Positions 1 through 11,525 of a DNA stretch of 64,000 nt are shown here, one piece after another. The position numbers and the translations under genes are program-made. Below the pieces are notes generated by a model. It was not told the DNA's origin. It was given only the letters and a program-made list of their open reading frames with translations, and did no database searches. Each line of letters opens with the position of its first letter. Positions within the stretch are counted from its first letter, which is position 1. Source of the stretch: Desmodus rotundus (taxonomy: Eukaryota; Chordata; Mammalia; Chiroptera; Phyllostomidae); the NCBI RefSeq assembly GCF_022682495.2, contig NC_071387.1, positions 197,882,143-197,946,142 on the forward strand, written 5' to 3'.

Positions 1-2609
1 CCTGGTAAGCTGGCATTTCTGGGATGGCTTGAGTCACTAGAAAGCTAAAGGCTTACACTAGCATTTTCCCTCCCAGAGCCCACCTGACTCCCACAGTCCT
101 CTGGGAAGCTGCAGGTGGAGGTGGGATGGACATGTATGGAGACTGCAGGCTGAATTTGTGTTCCCTGTGGCAGAATGAGGTAAATATTTGTGCACAGAGG
201 GGTGGGGACCTTTCCCTGGGCATTGGAGACCAAAGTGACTGAGGACCCAGGGTCAGTTAGGCTGGGGGGTCAGAGAGGCTGGGAAGTCAGTGTAGAGAAG
301 AAATGCCAAGAGGGGCTGAAGGTCCATTGGCAAGAGCCATTGTAGCAGGCGGTGGAAGATAGTAAAGGGGAGGAGAGAGCCTGCCTGGGCCCTCCAGGAA
401 GCGGACGCTGAGATGGAGGTAGGCTGTGGTGAGTCCATCGGGGAGTGTTGCTGGGGTCCCCACCTGCGGAAGGAAGCCAAGCTGGGCAGGTGGAGGAGGT
501 GGTCCGTGCTGCAGCCTCAGCGGAGGCCTCAGCCAACCTGGAGGGGGTGGGGCCTGGAACTCAGAAGCCTGGACGACTCCAGATTTGTGTGAATTGGGGC
601 AAGGGACCTGGATCTTTATTCTGACTCAAGAAGCAGGTGTGCCCTTCGGGGAGGTGCTTCTTTTTAGCTAATGCAATTCCCCAAGGGGGCTGGCAGCCCA
701 GCACTCTCCCTGAAAGGTGGCGGTGGGGGAGAGGGGGGAACGTAGCAGGCACTGCAGCGTCGTGTCCACTGAACGTGCAATGTGAGGGATCACAGCCAGG
801 ACTCTCAGGAAGAGGCAGTCTTCAGAAGGTCTGTGAGGAACTGACAAAGGGCTACAAGAATGGGGGCGGGAGTAGACCAAGAAGGGTTCCCAGGTCTCCC
901 TCGGCCCCACCTTGTCCCCACCCATTCCTTCTTCTCCTTGGTAACTCTGGCAGTAGCGCTGTGGTTGGAATGAGAGGGGCCCTGCTTGGAGTTTAGCCCA
1001 CCTGGGGCCAACAGAAAAGGACCCAGCTCTTCTTGCAACTGTCAGGAAAAAGAACAGATGGAACCACAAAGAAGTTTTTGACTTGACCATATGCTGATAC
1101 AGGAAGCCATTCCCCGGTGCCCAGTTTCCTGACACTGGCTTGGCTTAGAGATGAACTACTTTTCACTGGTTTTGAGGGTCTTTTCAGGATAAAGATGAAC
1201 CCATGGGCCAGCCCGTGTGCTCAGAGTAGATAGTCATACGCTGCTTCATTCCCGTGACTGAGAGCTTCTCTCCAAAGCAAACCTCCCAACCTCGGGGCCA
1301 GGGAGAGACTGGTAACGTACCATAATGACCCACTGACAGCCCCTAAGTTTCCATCGTGAGGGTGTGTGTATCACTCCCAAGCAGTGCTTGCTCCTGGATC
1401 TTTAAGGCCCATTTGAGAATGTTCTCTCACCTGGCTTCTGTAAGCGTCTTCCACACATTCTGTACCTACCCTCTCACCCCTCACTGTACCTTACTAGTCT
1501 TCTGTGCGTGTATCATTTGCTACTGAGTTTCAAAGGCAGGAAAATCTCTTCTCATGCTATGTAGCTCCTTTCTTTAGTCTCCTAGCCTCTTCAAGTCTCA
1601 TTTCTAATAGCACAGGCCATTATTTTGACACTATAGGCATTTTGAATGATTTCATTGGCTATAGGTTTTGATTCGGAGTTAGGATTCGGTGAGTTTATTT
1701 AAAAGTGAATGTCATCTGCAGGATCAATGGATCTCAGTGACAAAGGCCACACAAACGTGGCTGATGAAGTTCATGTGCTCACTCTCACCCACTCTCTTCC
1801 TTGCCTTCCATTGATTTATAGAGTTGCCCATCCTCAACAAGTTCCTAGAGTGTAATAAAAAAGAAAACATTCTAGAGAGATATTTTCCCCTTCACAAAGG
1901 ACATGAAACTTGTTGGGGATGACTTTGATCCGATAATGGGGACAAAGAGGCGCCCCCCTTTGGAACATGAGCACAGTGCAGGGTGCAAGGCGCAGTGTCC
2001 CCTGCATGGGGCAGGGCCTGGAGCACAGAGAGGAGACAAAGGGTCAGATTACGTGGGTTTAGGTCCTGCGTCTCCTCCTAACTGATGGGAAGTGCACATG
2101 ATTCAAGGAGAATTGAGGCTGGAATAATCAAGAGTCACACCATTTAAGATGATTAAAATTTTACTTAAAATTGTGAAAAGTCAAGCTACAAATTATAAAA
2201 ATAAACTTTGATCTTCTCGGATCGAACATAAATTGTAATTGCAAGTGTATGTTCATTCTTAGAATGAGCACAAGTAGATCTCGCAGCTGAAATGATCCGC
2301 GGCATGCTGCAGCCGCCTTCACTCTGTGAATGGTTTTATAGCGGGACTTCTTTTTGGCAAGCACACTAGAAAGCTTCATTCATTTTCCCAAAGATCTCTC
2401 AAAATTCCTTGACATTTAAGTCATTGTTTTTCGAAACCCACATCCTGTTACCATCCTTGTTGATTTCTCTTCTCCAAATGCTGTTTTACCTAGTTTGTCC
2501 CTGGGTTTTGGTGCATTTTTAGCAATACTTCAATATTGTCATCGACTTCATAGACTCCTGCATCTTCTGAAATAATTGCAAAGATACTTTGTAAGCAATT
2601 TCATTTTTA
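1..2609. other. Unclassified non-coding stretch
   Basis: No open reading frame here resembles a known protein, and all are short and overlap on both strands as expected by chance. The first 1.1 kb is purine-rich and moderately GC-rich, and 1.4-2.6 kb is AT-richer. No repeat family could be assigned by eye. It may be unique intergenic sequence or decayed repeats. Confidence 0.5.
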
Positions 2610-2856
2610 TTTTCATTGCACTGTGTTCTTTTATTTTTTACTTGGAGACAGTTTCAGACTTCCAGAAATACCGCACGACTAGTACAGAGTTCCCATACAC
2701 CCTTTCCCCAGATCCCTCAACATCAACAACGTACAGAACTAGGGCAAATGACATTAACCAGGAAATCAATGTTGGCATGTGGGGGGTTTTTTTGTGTTTT
2801 TTGGGGGGTTTTTTTTGGTATTTGGGTTTTTAACTAAACTATAGACGTATTCAAAT
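2610..2856 (-). mobile_element. L1M-type LINE-1 fragment, part 1
   Basis: The T-rich text, with a stretch reading 'agttcccatacaccc' and a later 'taactaaactatagac', matches the antisense of the 3' untranslated region of old mammalian L1M elements as I know it. The element resumes at 3512 after the RPL29 pseudogene, so both parts are one insertion. A T/G-rich simple tract at about 2783-2829 appears to have expanded inside it. Strand is inferred from T-richness on the + strand. Confidence 0.6.
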
Positions 2857-2865
2857 TGCACCAGT
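2857..2865. repeat. Left target-site duplication of the RPL29 pseudogene
   Basis: The nonamer tgcaccagt here recurs exactly at 3503-3511, immediately after the short A tail of the pseudogene. The sequence before and after the two copies joins into continuous L1M sequence. This marks an L1-type retrotransposition target duplication. Confidence 0.75.
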
Positions 2866-3502
2866 GTGGGGAAGCCATGGACTTTGGTGTAGATACAGCC
2901 AAGTCCAAGAACCACACCGTGCACAACCAGTCCCGAACGAGACACAGAAATGGCATCAAGAAACCCCAGTCACAAAGATATGAACCTCTTAAGGGGGTAG
3001 ACCCCAAGTTCCTGAGGAACACGTGCTTTGCCAAGAAGCACAACAAGAAGGGCCTGAAGAAGATGCAGGCCGACGACGCCAAGACCTTGAGCACACATGT
3101 GGATGCTACCAAGGCCCTCGTAAAGCCCAAGGAGGTCAAGCCCAAGATCCCCAAGGGCAGTAGCTGCAAGCTCAGTTGACTTCCCTGCATTGCTCACCCA
3201 AGCTTGGGAAATGTGCTTGTGCAAGCATCGCCAAGGGTCTTGGTCTCTGCTGGCCAAAGGCCAAGTCCAAAGTTCAAAACAAACCCCAGGCTATAGCTGC
3301 AGCTCCTCCTCAGGCCCCAGCTCAGGCTCAGGCTCTGGCTCAGACTTCCAAAGGTGCCCAGGCCCCCACAAAGGCTCCAGAGTAGAGGCTTCTGCCAATA
3401 GGAAGACGGAAGGGCTGGCGAGACCCCTGGGATCCAGTCTGCACGGGGCTGGTGTCCTCCTGTGCTGTTTGTACAAATAAACCTGAGGCAGGGGAAAAAA
3501 AC
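2866..3502 (+). pseudogene. RPL29: Processed pseudogene of 60S ribosomal protein L29
   Basis: Intact RPL29 encodes a basic protein of the large ribosomal subunit. Translation from about 2898 gives an unmistakable L29 sequence, including [37 protein letters not shown] and [13 protein letters not shown]. After a frame change it continues with PKLGK, then an alanine/glutamine/proline-rich tail ending at TAG 3383-3385. Defects are visible. The start codon has become ACA. An arginine CGA codon has become TGA at 3177-3179. One base is missing at about 3199, shifting the frame. There are no introns. An AATAAA signal (about 3476) and a short A run precede a 9-bp target duplication (2857-2865 and 3503-3511). 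It is a dead retrocopy inside an older L1M. Confidence 0.93.
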
Positions 3503-3511
3503 TGCACCAGT
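3503..3511. repeat. Right target-site duplication of the RPL29 pseudogene
   Basis: Exact copy of the nonamer at 2857-2865, directly 3' of the A-rich tail. It fixes the 3' boundary of the retrocopy. Confidence 0.75.
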
Positions 3512-3905
3512 TTTTCCACTAACATCCTTTTTCTGCTTCAGGATCGAATCTAGGACCCCTCACTGTATTTAGGTGTTACAGCTCCTCAATCTCTCCCAAC
3601 CACAAGGGTCCCTCATGAAGGAGTTCTGGCCAGTTACTTGTATACTGTCTCTCACTTTGGGGTCTTTCTGATGTTTTCTCATATTTAGACTGAGGTTACA
3701 GATTCTTGGGAAGATCTCAGAAGTGATGTAGCCTTCTCTATGCACCCTGTTTGGGTGTATATGATGTCAATCTGTCCCGTTACCAGTGATGTTAATTCTG
3801 CTCACTTTGTTAAGATGGTCCCTGCTGGTTTCTCCACTGTGAAGTTACTGTTTCTCCCTTTGATGTTAATAAATACCTTGAGAGATATTTTCAGAGTAGG
3901 AAAAT
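3512..3905 (-). mobile_element. L1M-type LINE-1 fragment, part 2
   Basis: This continues the L1M broken by the pseudogene. Recognisable antisense 3' UTR text includes 'ttccactaacatcc', 'caggatcgaatctagga', 'tctgatgttttctcat' and 'tttctccactgtgaagtta'. A second copy of the same part of L1M lies at about 48.1-48.6 kb in the same orientation. Confidence 0.65.
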
Positions 3906-4299
3906 AATCTGCTTTTCCTTAAATTCTCATTTCTGATGTTAGCATTCATAGAAGGATCTTGCATGCAACCATTATTACTGTAGCGTTTGACAAAGAGTAA
4001 TTTTCTCCTTCCCTCATTCCTTCTACATTTATTGAATGGAATTAAGGTTTTGAAGATTTAGTACAAAAAATGTAATCAATCTCATTAATAACTTTTATAT
4101 TGATTACATACTGAAATGTCAATTTAAGATATATTGGGTTAAACAAAACATGCTATTAAAATAATCTTTCCTTGTTTCTTTTGACTTTTTATAATGTGGC
4201 TACTAGGAAATTCAAATGGCATGTGTGATCACATTGGCGGCTGGAACTGCATTTCTGCAGGAGGCCTCCGCTCTGTGCACTCGGAGAAGGAACTCCGTC
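3906..4299. other. AT-rich unclassified stretch
   Basis: AT-rich sequence with no gene. About 4188-4240 ('gtggctactaggaaattcaaatggc') resembles part of a common old DNA-transposon repeat, but it is too short to classify. Confidence 0.4.
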
Positions 4300-4403
4300 C
4301 TGTCTCACCAGATGCTTGTGAGGGTTCAATGAGAATGTTATATAACGTGTTGGCATCGTGCCTAGCATAGAGTGAGCACTCAATAAAAAACCAGCCATTA
4401 TCG
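4300..4403 (+). mobile_element. MIR SINE fragment (3' part)
   Basis: The run 'gtgagggttcaatgag ... gcctagcatagagtgagcactcaataaa' matches the 3' half of the MIR consensus (variable spacer, then 'tgcctggcacatagtaagcgctcaataaa'). Confidence 0.7.
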
Positions 4404-4618
4404 CTGAGTTAGACAAGGACAGTCACTGTCGTGAACTCTTGACTTCTCGGGGGAGCTGCGGTGTTTTTCTTCCGGGCATCATCAGTCCTGACTTCCCAAG
4501 AGGAGGGTGGGCTGCTGGAGGCTGTGTGGCTCCTCAGACCTGGGGCTTTGTGCGGGGGGTGGGGGAGGCGGTTTAAACAAAGTTTATTATTATTATTTTT
4601 TAATCATCACTGGATAAT

Positions 4619-4808
4619 ATGGTTTTTTAATTGGTTTTAGAGAGAGAGGAAGGAAGAGAAAGAGAGAGGGAGAAACATTGATATGAGAGAAATATTGATG
4701 TGAGAGAAAAACATTGACTAGTTGACTCCCACATGCACCCCAACCAGGGATTGAACCTGCAACCTTTTTGGTGTATGCTCCAGCCAACTGAACCACCCAG
4801 CCAGGGCT
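4619..4808 (-). mobile_element. Ves-type tRNA-derived SINE
   Basis: On the + strand it reads as the reverse complement of the bat SINE: a T-rich tail, a purine-rich 'gagagaggaaggaagag' block, 'gaaacattgatatgagag', then 'gggattgaacctgcaacc' (B box) and 'cagccagggct' at the tRNA-like end. It is fairly diverged, with an extra 'gagagaaatattgatgtgag' partial duplication. Confidence 0.85.
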
Positions 4809-5424
4809 GGAGGACTTGTGTTTTAGTTGAAAGCCAGAGGAGGAAGCTGAAGCCAAAGCCAGGCAGGTCACTGATTTCCAACAGGAAACTGAAGAAGACG
4901 AGAGGGAAGGGAAGAACGCACACTCATCCAGCCTCTGAGAAGTACTAAGACACGTCTGCCTTGTGGGACAGGTGCCTAAATAGAACGACTTGTGTGAGTG
5001 ATGGATGGGGGCTTGTGCCTACGCCTTCAGTTATCAGTGATGGATGGGCCACTTAAAAAGCGTCTCATCGTTCTGAATCAGTCCTACAGGTAAGGCACCT
5101 GGTGCTCCCCCTTCTTCTTGGGCATAACTGATGAGTTTGTCAGGCCGAATCCATGTGCTAGAATGTGCCTTTCCAAATATTAGCATTCCAGGCTCAGTCT
5201 CTTCCTGAGGACAGTCGGGGCCCAGCTGGATCCCCGTGACCTGAGGGTTGCCAGGGTTAGCCACGCTGCCCTGGGGTCTGCTATTTCACCCTGGAAGTGA
5301 TTTGGGCTCCAGAGAAAAGAAATGATGAAAAATTATGGAATGACCAACATTCCATATGTGTCTATCTAAAGATAATAGACAATTAGTGAACTAATTTTAC
5401 TCAACTACCTTCTACAGGTAGTCT
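4809..5424. other. Unclassified stretch
   Basis: No gene or recognisable repeat is visible between the SINE and the following MIR. All open frames are short. Confidence 0.4.
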
Positions 5425-5662
5425 TTATCACATACGAGGCATTGTTCCAAGTGCTTTCCTTATGATAACTTATTTCATTTCACCCCTATGAAGTACATAC
5501 TATCATTATCCCTACTTCATAGGTAAGCAAACAGGGACACAGAGAGGCTACTAAGTTACTTTCCCAATATCACACAGTTAGTGGCAGAAAGGGGGTTCAA
5601 ACCCAGGTAGTTTGGCTCCAGAGCCTATACTTTTCACTGTGACTCACACCACCTCATTATGG
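5425..5662 (-). mobile_element. MIR SINE, near full length
   Basis: Read in reverse complement, it runs from the tRNA-like 'ctctggagccaaactacctggg' through 'gccactaactgtgtgatattgggaaagtaact' and 'cctgtttgcttacctatgaa' to the 'ggcactt' tail, as in MIR. About 240 bp, close to the family length. Confidence 0.8.
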
Positions 5663-6599
5663 GAGCTGCCTGCCACCCAAACAGAAGGAGATACCCACAC
5701 AAAAGGAGATAAATCAGTAATTGTTTTGTATTTGGGGATTTTTAAATTAAGACCTATAGACATTTTTGCTCACCTTAATGAATAATTGTTCCCCTTTATA
5801 TCAATAGGCAAAACCCCACTTTCTAAAGGAGTAAATTAAAAAAATGGAATGAGGGCTTGTCTGTGATTCATTCAAATTCCCGTGTAGTTGTTTTGAAAAA
5901 GGACAATTGATTCATAAAGAGGATCGAGAATCTTCTACACTGGCCGTCCCTTGGCTCTAAAGACGGAATTATTTTAGCTGGGTGGATATGTATGCCTCCA
6001 GTCCCTGGCTTTCTGCGTTTGTGTGCTATCATTTGCTAAAGATATGACACTGTGCTCTTTGCTTGGGTTTGCAGCTAGGAGACCTACGTGTGTTTTCTCA
6101 CCTCCCCCAGGAATACAGCCAGAAAAAGCCATGGCGTTCAGGAGCCATCTGGGAATGCTTCCCAGACCTGCTCCGAGTGGGGGCACAGGGCCAGCTGCAG
6201 ATCCCCCAGCTTCAGTGTGCACCTGAGCAGACTCACCGCAGGCAGGTTTGGCACCACGAATGATTTATCTGGGATCCTAACTGTCCATATTCTGGCAGGA
6301 AGTCCTCCAGGAGGGACATGGCCAGTTTACGGCGCTGAGTGCAATGTGTAAGGTTCAGAGTTGAGGTGTGCAGCTTTGGCTCTGCCGAGCCCTGGAAGTG
6401 GGATGCAACCCTTCCTTCGATTGCTTTCACACTTGTGTTGTCTGCCCAAGAAATGGGGATAATGGCACCTGAGCTCCTATCATCCAGGCTTGCAGACTTC
6501 CTTAGAGGTAGCTGAGAGACCTGGACAAGCATGTGAGAACTCTTGACATGTTTTCATTAATTTACTTCGGTAGTGGAATGGAATGAGTCAGGATCCTGT
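5663..6599. other. Unclassified stretch
   Basis: No gene is recognised. Several 60-100 codon open frames overlap on both strands at 5974-6532, which is typical of chance in moderately GC-rich DNA. None resembles a known protein. Confidence 0.4.
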
Positions 6600-7110
6600 C
6601 AGAACTCACAGCACACACAGATGGGAATAATTGAAGAGATTTTAATCGATGAAGGTGTGGACGAATTAAGGGAAACCAAGAGGGATGATGACACATGCTA
6701 AGGCTAGCAGCAGCAGGAGCTCTAACCATGGTAGGCCAGAAGGAGCAAGAGGAGGGAGCACCTACAGAGAGAGCCAGGTGAGAGTGGCAGGTCGGAGAAG
6801 TCCCCTAATAGGGGCCGCATATGACCTTGGGCAGAGAAACAGAGTCACTGCCACCCGGTAGCCCAAAGGAGGAGCCAGGGGAATACCTTTTTCTTGCTGT
6901 CCTGCCTTTAGTCTTTGGTCGGCGGTGCCCATTGGTCAGACCCATCCAGGAAGCAGGGTGGAGGGCGGTGGAAAGGAGACCCACGGGGCAACAGGGACCA
7001 CAGAGCCTACGGTGCACACGTGACTGTGGTTCTGGGCTTCTCGGATTGGATACAGTGGCGTTTCAGAAGTCTCACACTACGAAAAGTCAGACTATGCTTG
7101 CTATAGGCAA
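6600..7110 (-). mobile_element. Possible old LTR fragment (ERVL-like)
   Basis: The purine-rich text, including 'gaaaccaagagggatga' and 'tgcccattggtcagaccc' followed by 'gaagcagggtggagg', resembles antisense LTR sequence from old endogenous retrovirus-like elements. No terminal TG/CA pair or duplication was found, so neither boundary nor family is secure. Confidence 0.3.
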
Positions 7111-7334
7111 CCAAACAGAAGAAATCAATAAAAACGATTCATGCTGCCTGCTGCAAGAATGAAATGCCTTTTAGGTACCTTCTTTTTTGCTGAATCAAGA
7201 AGTCTAGAAGCATTTCAGAGTGAGAAGAAAGTAATACTAAAACATAAATATAATCTAACTTTGGCCAGTACCAGGCAATTAACTAAGTGGTGTGTGTATA
7301 TTACCCCTAAGCATCATTAGCACAACCTTATTGT

Positions 7335-8012
7335 GTTTTCTATTCATCCACTTATTTTAAAAAATATTTTCGGAGTACCTACCTTGTGCCAGGCGCTGTG
7401 TTAAATCCTGAAGATAACATTTCTGAGCCAGGTAGACAAAGATTTTCTATCACCACGCTTCCAGCCTATCTAAAAAAGCAAACATTAAATGAACAGTTTC
7501 ACAAAGGATTAAGAGCTGCTGCAATAAACTCTTCAAAAACAGAGTGCCTCGTTCTGTGAAATGGGGAGCCCAGCCTCACCTGGGAGAAAGGGAAGGCTTC
7601 CTGGACAAAGCGAGGCCTAAGCAGAGTCCTGAAGATTAAGCAGGAATTGGATGAGGGGCGAATCCAGGGAGAAAAAGAGCCTCCAAGGCAGAGAAAAGAA
7701 ACTTTTCCAAATTCTGAGGCATGAAAGAGCGGGCGTGTTGGCGGAAGCGGGAGGCGGAGAGCGCTGCTGGCTGTGTGAGCAGGGTGGAGTGCTGCAAGGT
7801 GAGGGTGAGAGGGGATGCGGCTGACCACACAGACCCAGGCAGCCAGGCTGGGGACAGTGCGCTGTACCCCAAGCATGACGTTCACGGTGGGAAGGCTCCC
7901 GAGCATGGATTTTTAAAAGATGACCTGCTGTGCTAGGGGGCATGAGCCTGCGAACAGAGTACCAGGCTTGGTGCAGGGTGCATTTAGGAGGTTCTCGTGA
8001 TGGTGGAGATCA
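7335..8012 (-). mobile_element. L2 LINE fragment, antisense
   Basis: It starts with the reverse-complement L2 3' end ('tattttcggagtacctaccttgtgccaggcgctg'). It continues with the antisense signature of the L2 3' region ('gggaaggcttcctggacaaagcgaggcctaag', 'gagggaacagc'-like and 'aagagcgggcgtgttgg'). Strongly diverged. Confidence 0.5.
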
Positions 8013-8019
8013 AGGATGG

Positions 8020-8193
8020 GATTGGCCAACTTCCTCTATAAAGGACCAGAAAGGAAATCTTTCCTGCTTTGTGGGCCCTACGGTCTCTGCGGCAACAACT
8101 CAACCCTGCCCTTGTAGTGCACACAGCCACTGGCAATCAATAAATGAAGGAGTGTGCTGTGTTCCAATAGCACTTGTTTGCCAGCCCCTCACG
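8020..8193 (+). mobile_element. Non-autonomous hAT-like DNA transposon relic
   Basis: It begins 'ttggccaacttcctctataaaggacc' and includes 'gctttgtgggccctacggtctc' and 'ctgtgttccaatagcac', ending 'tttgccagcccctca'. This is a widespread mammalian repeat with the near-palindromic ends typical of hAT elements. The usual segment after 'ttccaata' is missing. I recognise the family but cannot name the subfamily. Confidence 0.6.
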
Positions 8194-9839
8194 TAGACAA
8201 AAGAGGAAGGTAGCTGGGCCCGCAGTGGTAGAGCCTACAGGTACTTGAGAAAGTGTTGAAGAGATGTGCTTTTTGGAGATGAAGAGGGAGGGGCATGGCC
8301 ACTTTAACTGGAAGCAATGGAGCACTATTTACTGGGATGGAGCTCTGTTTACTGGGATGGTTAACAATAGAGAAGTTTGGGGGGCAAAGAACCGAAACTC
8401 AGTTTGTACTTACACAGGTTGTAAGTGGAGAGATGTAACCTCCAAGAAGGAAGAGGAAGGTGGGTGCTGATTTAGGAAAAATCTGTTACTCTGGAGGTAG
8501 AAAATGAAAGGAGCTCCTATCTCGTAACTTCACATTTTTATCTGAGGATTAGAAAGCAAGGTCAGCTTCAGATGGTAAGACAAAGATAGGACTGGAAGAG
8601 TCTGAAATCCGAACACAGAGGAGAGGGTGTGATACTTACTGTGTAAGTGGGAGAGTAGGTCGGCCAGAGAAACAGGGACTGGACATCATTTATAGCCGGT
8701 TGAGATGGGCAACCAGGAGTTCACCACCGACTGGCTTTGTATTTGGTTTTGTTTTTTCCATCAGTGCTTCAGCTGACAGGCATTGGCTCAGGGGAGGGCG
8801 AGTTTCAATTCACCTTGGGTCGGATTTTCCAGGCAGGTACAGCCAAGGCACAAGACAGTTTAGACAAGACAGTGATGAAAATCATGGGCCATAAGATAAA
8901 AGCACGGGGCCCTCACACCCTACCTGACCTTGAGTTGTAAGTTAATGTTTGTTGTGACCAAATAGACTCCACCAGGCAGGGCTGCCGGGAAGCTACCTCC
9001 TTGGTGGAGAGTGGTGGTCTGGGGGAAAGGATGTGTAGAGAAGAGGTTGAGGGGACCCCTGGCTGATGATAAAGTGGGAGTCGGTGGTTAGGGAGGGGGT
9101 GCGGAGGGGAAAACTGCATTGGAGCGGAGGCAGAATATCGTAGGTCTGAGTGCATAGCAGATGGCGAATAACCAAAGGGGGCTTCCGGTGGGGCGGGACT
9201 AGTGAAAAGTAAAGAAATCAGTATCCTTTTTGTCTCCAATGTCTCTGAGAGGTTGCTGAGGACTCGCCCACCAGAACTCAGGTGAGGTGTAGAAAATGGA
9301 AAGCAGGTGTATGAGTGCCAGATCTGCCCCCGCTAATTGCCTGTGAGGTGTTGACAGTTCCGTGCAGCAGCAGAGCCCGTGTGTGGTCATCCTGGAGGTG
9401 GGGCTGGGGGCAGGGAGCGCAGCATTGCGTCAGGGAGTGTGCTGTCTGGGCCCAGCTTGCCCTAGGTCACCCCTGTGGTCATGGGCAAAGCTAGACTGGT
9501 CTTCGACAGATGTGCTGTTAATCACCGTTGCTCCACTTCCCCCGCTGAATCAGCATCCAAAACTTTCAGGTGTCTTCTGCGTTTTGTCAGAGAACCGGGA
9601 CCAGCACTAGGATGAGGCAAGAGAGGCACCTAGGACATAAAATTAAGGAGGCCGTCAGTCTGAGGGTCAGGCACAGGCCGGAGAGTGAGCGTGCAACCTT
9701 TACATTTCATACCTGAGGCACCTCCCATACTTCACCCTGGTCTGGGCCTAGCAGCAAACTCTACTATGCAATGGTATCTACGGGACCGTTCACTATGATT
9801 TTAGAGAAAGGATTGCCATTAGAAATGCCAGGAAAAAAA
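8194..9839. other. Unclassified non-coding stretch
   Basis: No gene or confidently named repeat. Open frames up to about 108 codons occur on both strands around 8.7-9.6 kb, without any recognisable protein. Parts of 8.4-9.3 kb are purine-rich and may be decayed L2. Confidence 0.4.
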
Positions 9840-10080
9840 TCAGCTTTGGAATCGATCGTGAGTCCTTGTTAGAAAAAAAATATGTGTGCCCCAGAGCTTG
9901 GAGAAACTCTGCTGGGGGACGCTCGCATTAGTACATTTTCTGTGAACTATGTTGATCTCCAAACGCGCTTTCTCGCGGATACAACATTGACAAGCCCCAT
10001 GCCCTTCTGACAGATGACGCACATCGCAAAAGACTTTAATAAGAAAAATATCATTCTTTTAGGAGCGTTCGGGATTTATT
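9840..10080. other. CpG-retaining, AT-leaning block
   Basis: By hand count, this 241-bp block has about 52 C and 52 G (43% GC) but 12 CpG, giving an observed/expected ratio near 1.06. Surrounding non-island DNA looks strongly CpG-depleted. CpGs lie at 'atcgatcg', 'acgctcgc', 'acgcgc', 'tcgcgg', 'gacgc', 'atcgc', 'agcg' and 'ttcgg'. No repeat or gene was recognised. It could be an unmethylated regulatory element or a recently inserted sequence. Confidence 0.45.
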
Positions 10081-11182
10081 ATAAGGAATTAATTTATGAG
10101 TCTGCTGCCTTGGTTGGAAAATATTTCTTCTACTCTGGCATGAGACAGAGATGTGGGTGCACCCCTCAATGACAAGGGAACGTGAAGGCTGTCAATCTTG
10201 GAAGTCAGTCTTTCTATCCTGGAGCCCATAGTTCTGAGACGGTGCACCCTGACTGAAAACCAGGCATTCTGTATTATGCAGGAGACAGAGTTAGCTCTCC
10301 CAAATGAGGGGCAGAAGGAGAGGCCACCTGATCCTACGGGATCTTCCTCCACTGCTTTCCAAAGTGCCTCCCTTCCAGGAGGACTTCTCGGACAGTCACA
10401 GAACCGGGGGGACGTGATGACTCCTAAGGAGCCTCTAGAATTCTGAGACCTTGTCATTTGTTGTTGACCTTCATTCTTCTGTTTCTTCCCTCTTCATTTC
10501 CATAGGTGGACTGAGTGTCTAAGTTAAAAAGGCAAATTATTTAAAAACACCTTAGGTTATCTGCTTTGTTGATAAGTACACAGTAAAGCAGAAAAGATGA
10601 TTCACTTCTCCCTGGATTCATGATAAAATTTAAGACGTGGAAAAAATGGGCATTTAAATGTTTTTAAATGGTGTCCTTTTAACCAGAAATGCGAAGGACC
10701 CTGTGACTTATGCAGAAGCTGTCCGAGGAAGAGCATGCGGCCCGGAATGTTTCTTTGCTTGTTTGTTTGTTTCCAAGAAGCAGCTCTATGAGGCGCCCAC
10801 TCAGCTGGGCAATCAGAAGGTCACTACTAGCACTTGCTAAAACCAAACAAAAATAAGATGCTTTAACATATTTTCCAATAGACCATGACTGCTTTTACCA
10901 AATCTGGCGTTTTAAGTGCACCTTATTGTTTATTCAAAGGTTCTGCTTTCTGTGAACTTCGACCCATGCATTGCTCTTGAACACAGCAGAGACGCAAAGT
11001 GCACGTATGATGCCTGGCCCACAAATTCATACGTCATGCCAATAAGTCGTTCATGACAAGTTCATCGACTACCTTATCAACCACCATGGTGATTCTTGCT
11101 GTACATTGAGATGAAATGTAAGTCATCTTATTCATATACATTCTCTGACAACCTGAAATCACCATTTAAAGAGCTATCACTT
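10081..11182. other. Unclassified stretch
   Basis: No gene or named repeat was recognised. Overlapping open frames on both strands near 10.1-10.45 kb match nothing known. Confidence 0.4.
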
Positions 11183-11356
11183 GTCCTCACCTAGTGGCTC
11201 ATTTGGTTAGAGCGTTGTCTCGATACGCCACAGTTGCAGGTTTGATCCCTGGTCAGGGTACTTACAACAATCACCCAGTGAATGCATAAATAAGTGGAAC
11301 AACAAAAATCGATGTTTCTCTGTCTCCCTTCCTCTCTAAAATCAATCAATCCGAAC
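11183..11356 (+). mobile_element. Ves-type SINE
   Basis: In sense orientation it has a tRNA-like head ('gtggctcatttggttagagcg'), a B box ('gcaggtttgatccctggtcaggg'), then 'aatcgatgtttctctgtctcccttcctctctaaaatcaatcaat'. A diverged flanking repeat of the type aagagcYat (about 11169 and 11360) suggests an old target duplication. Confidence 0.82.
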
Positions 11357-11379
11357 TAAATGAAGAGCCATTGCTCTCA

Positions 11380-11525
11380 CCCCTCTCACTGAAGTACTTG
11401 CACACCTTGATCTCACTGGGGACTCAGAATCCTAATGAGACCTTTAAAGGCAGGTGTTATTATCCCCATTTCAGAGAAGCTTGCCTGAGGTTACTCTGCA
11501 CATTATTGGACTGCAGTGATTGGCT
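11380..11525 (-). mobile_element. MIR-like fragment
   Basis: Antisense MIR core: 'ttattatccccatttcagagaagcttgcctgaggtta' corresponds to the MIR segment encoding the tally 'taacctcaggcaa ... ctgaaatggggataataa'. The ends are lost. Confidence 0.55.

Noticed and set aside
2856..3179. 107-codon frame as an intact RPL29-like gene
   Set aside because: The true start codon is lost, a stop and a frameshift cut the protein, there are no introns, and an A tail plus target duplication show a processed copy.
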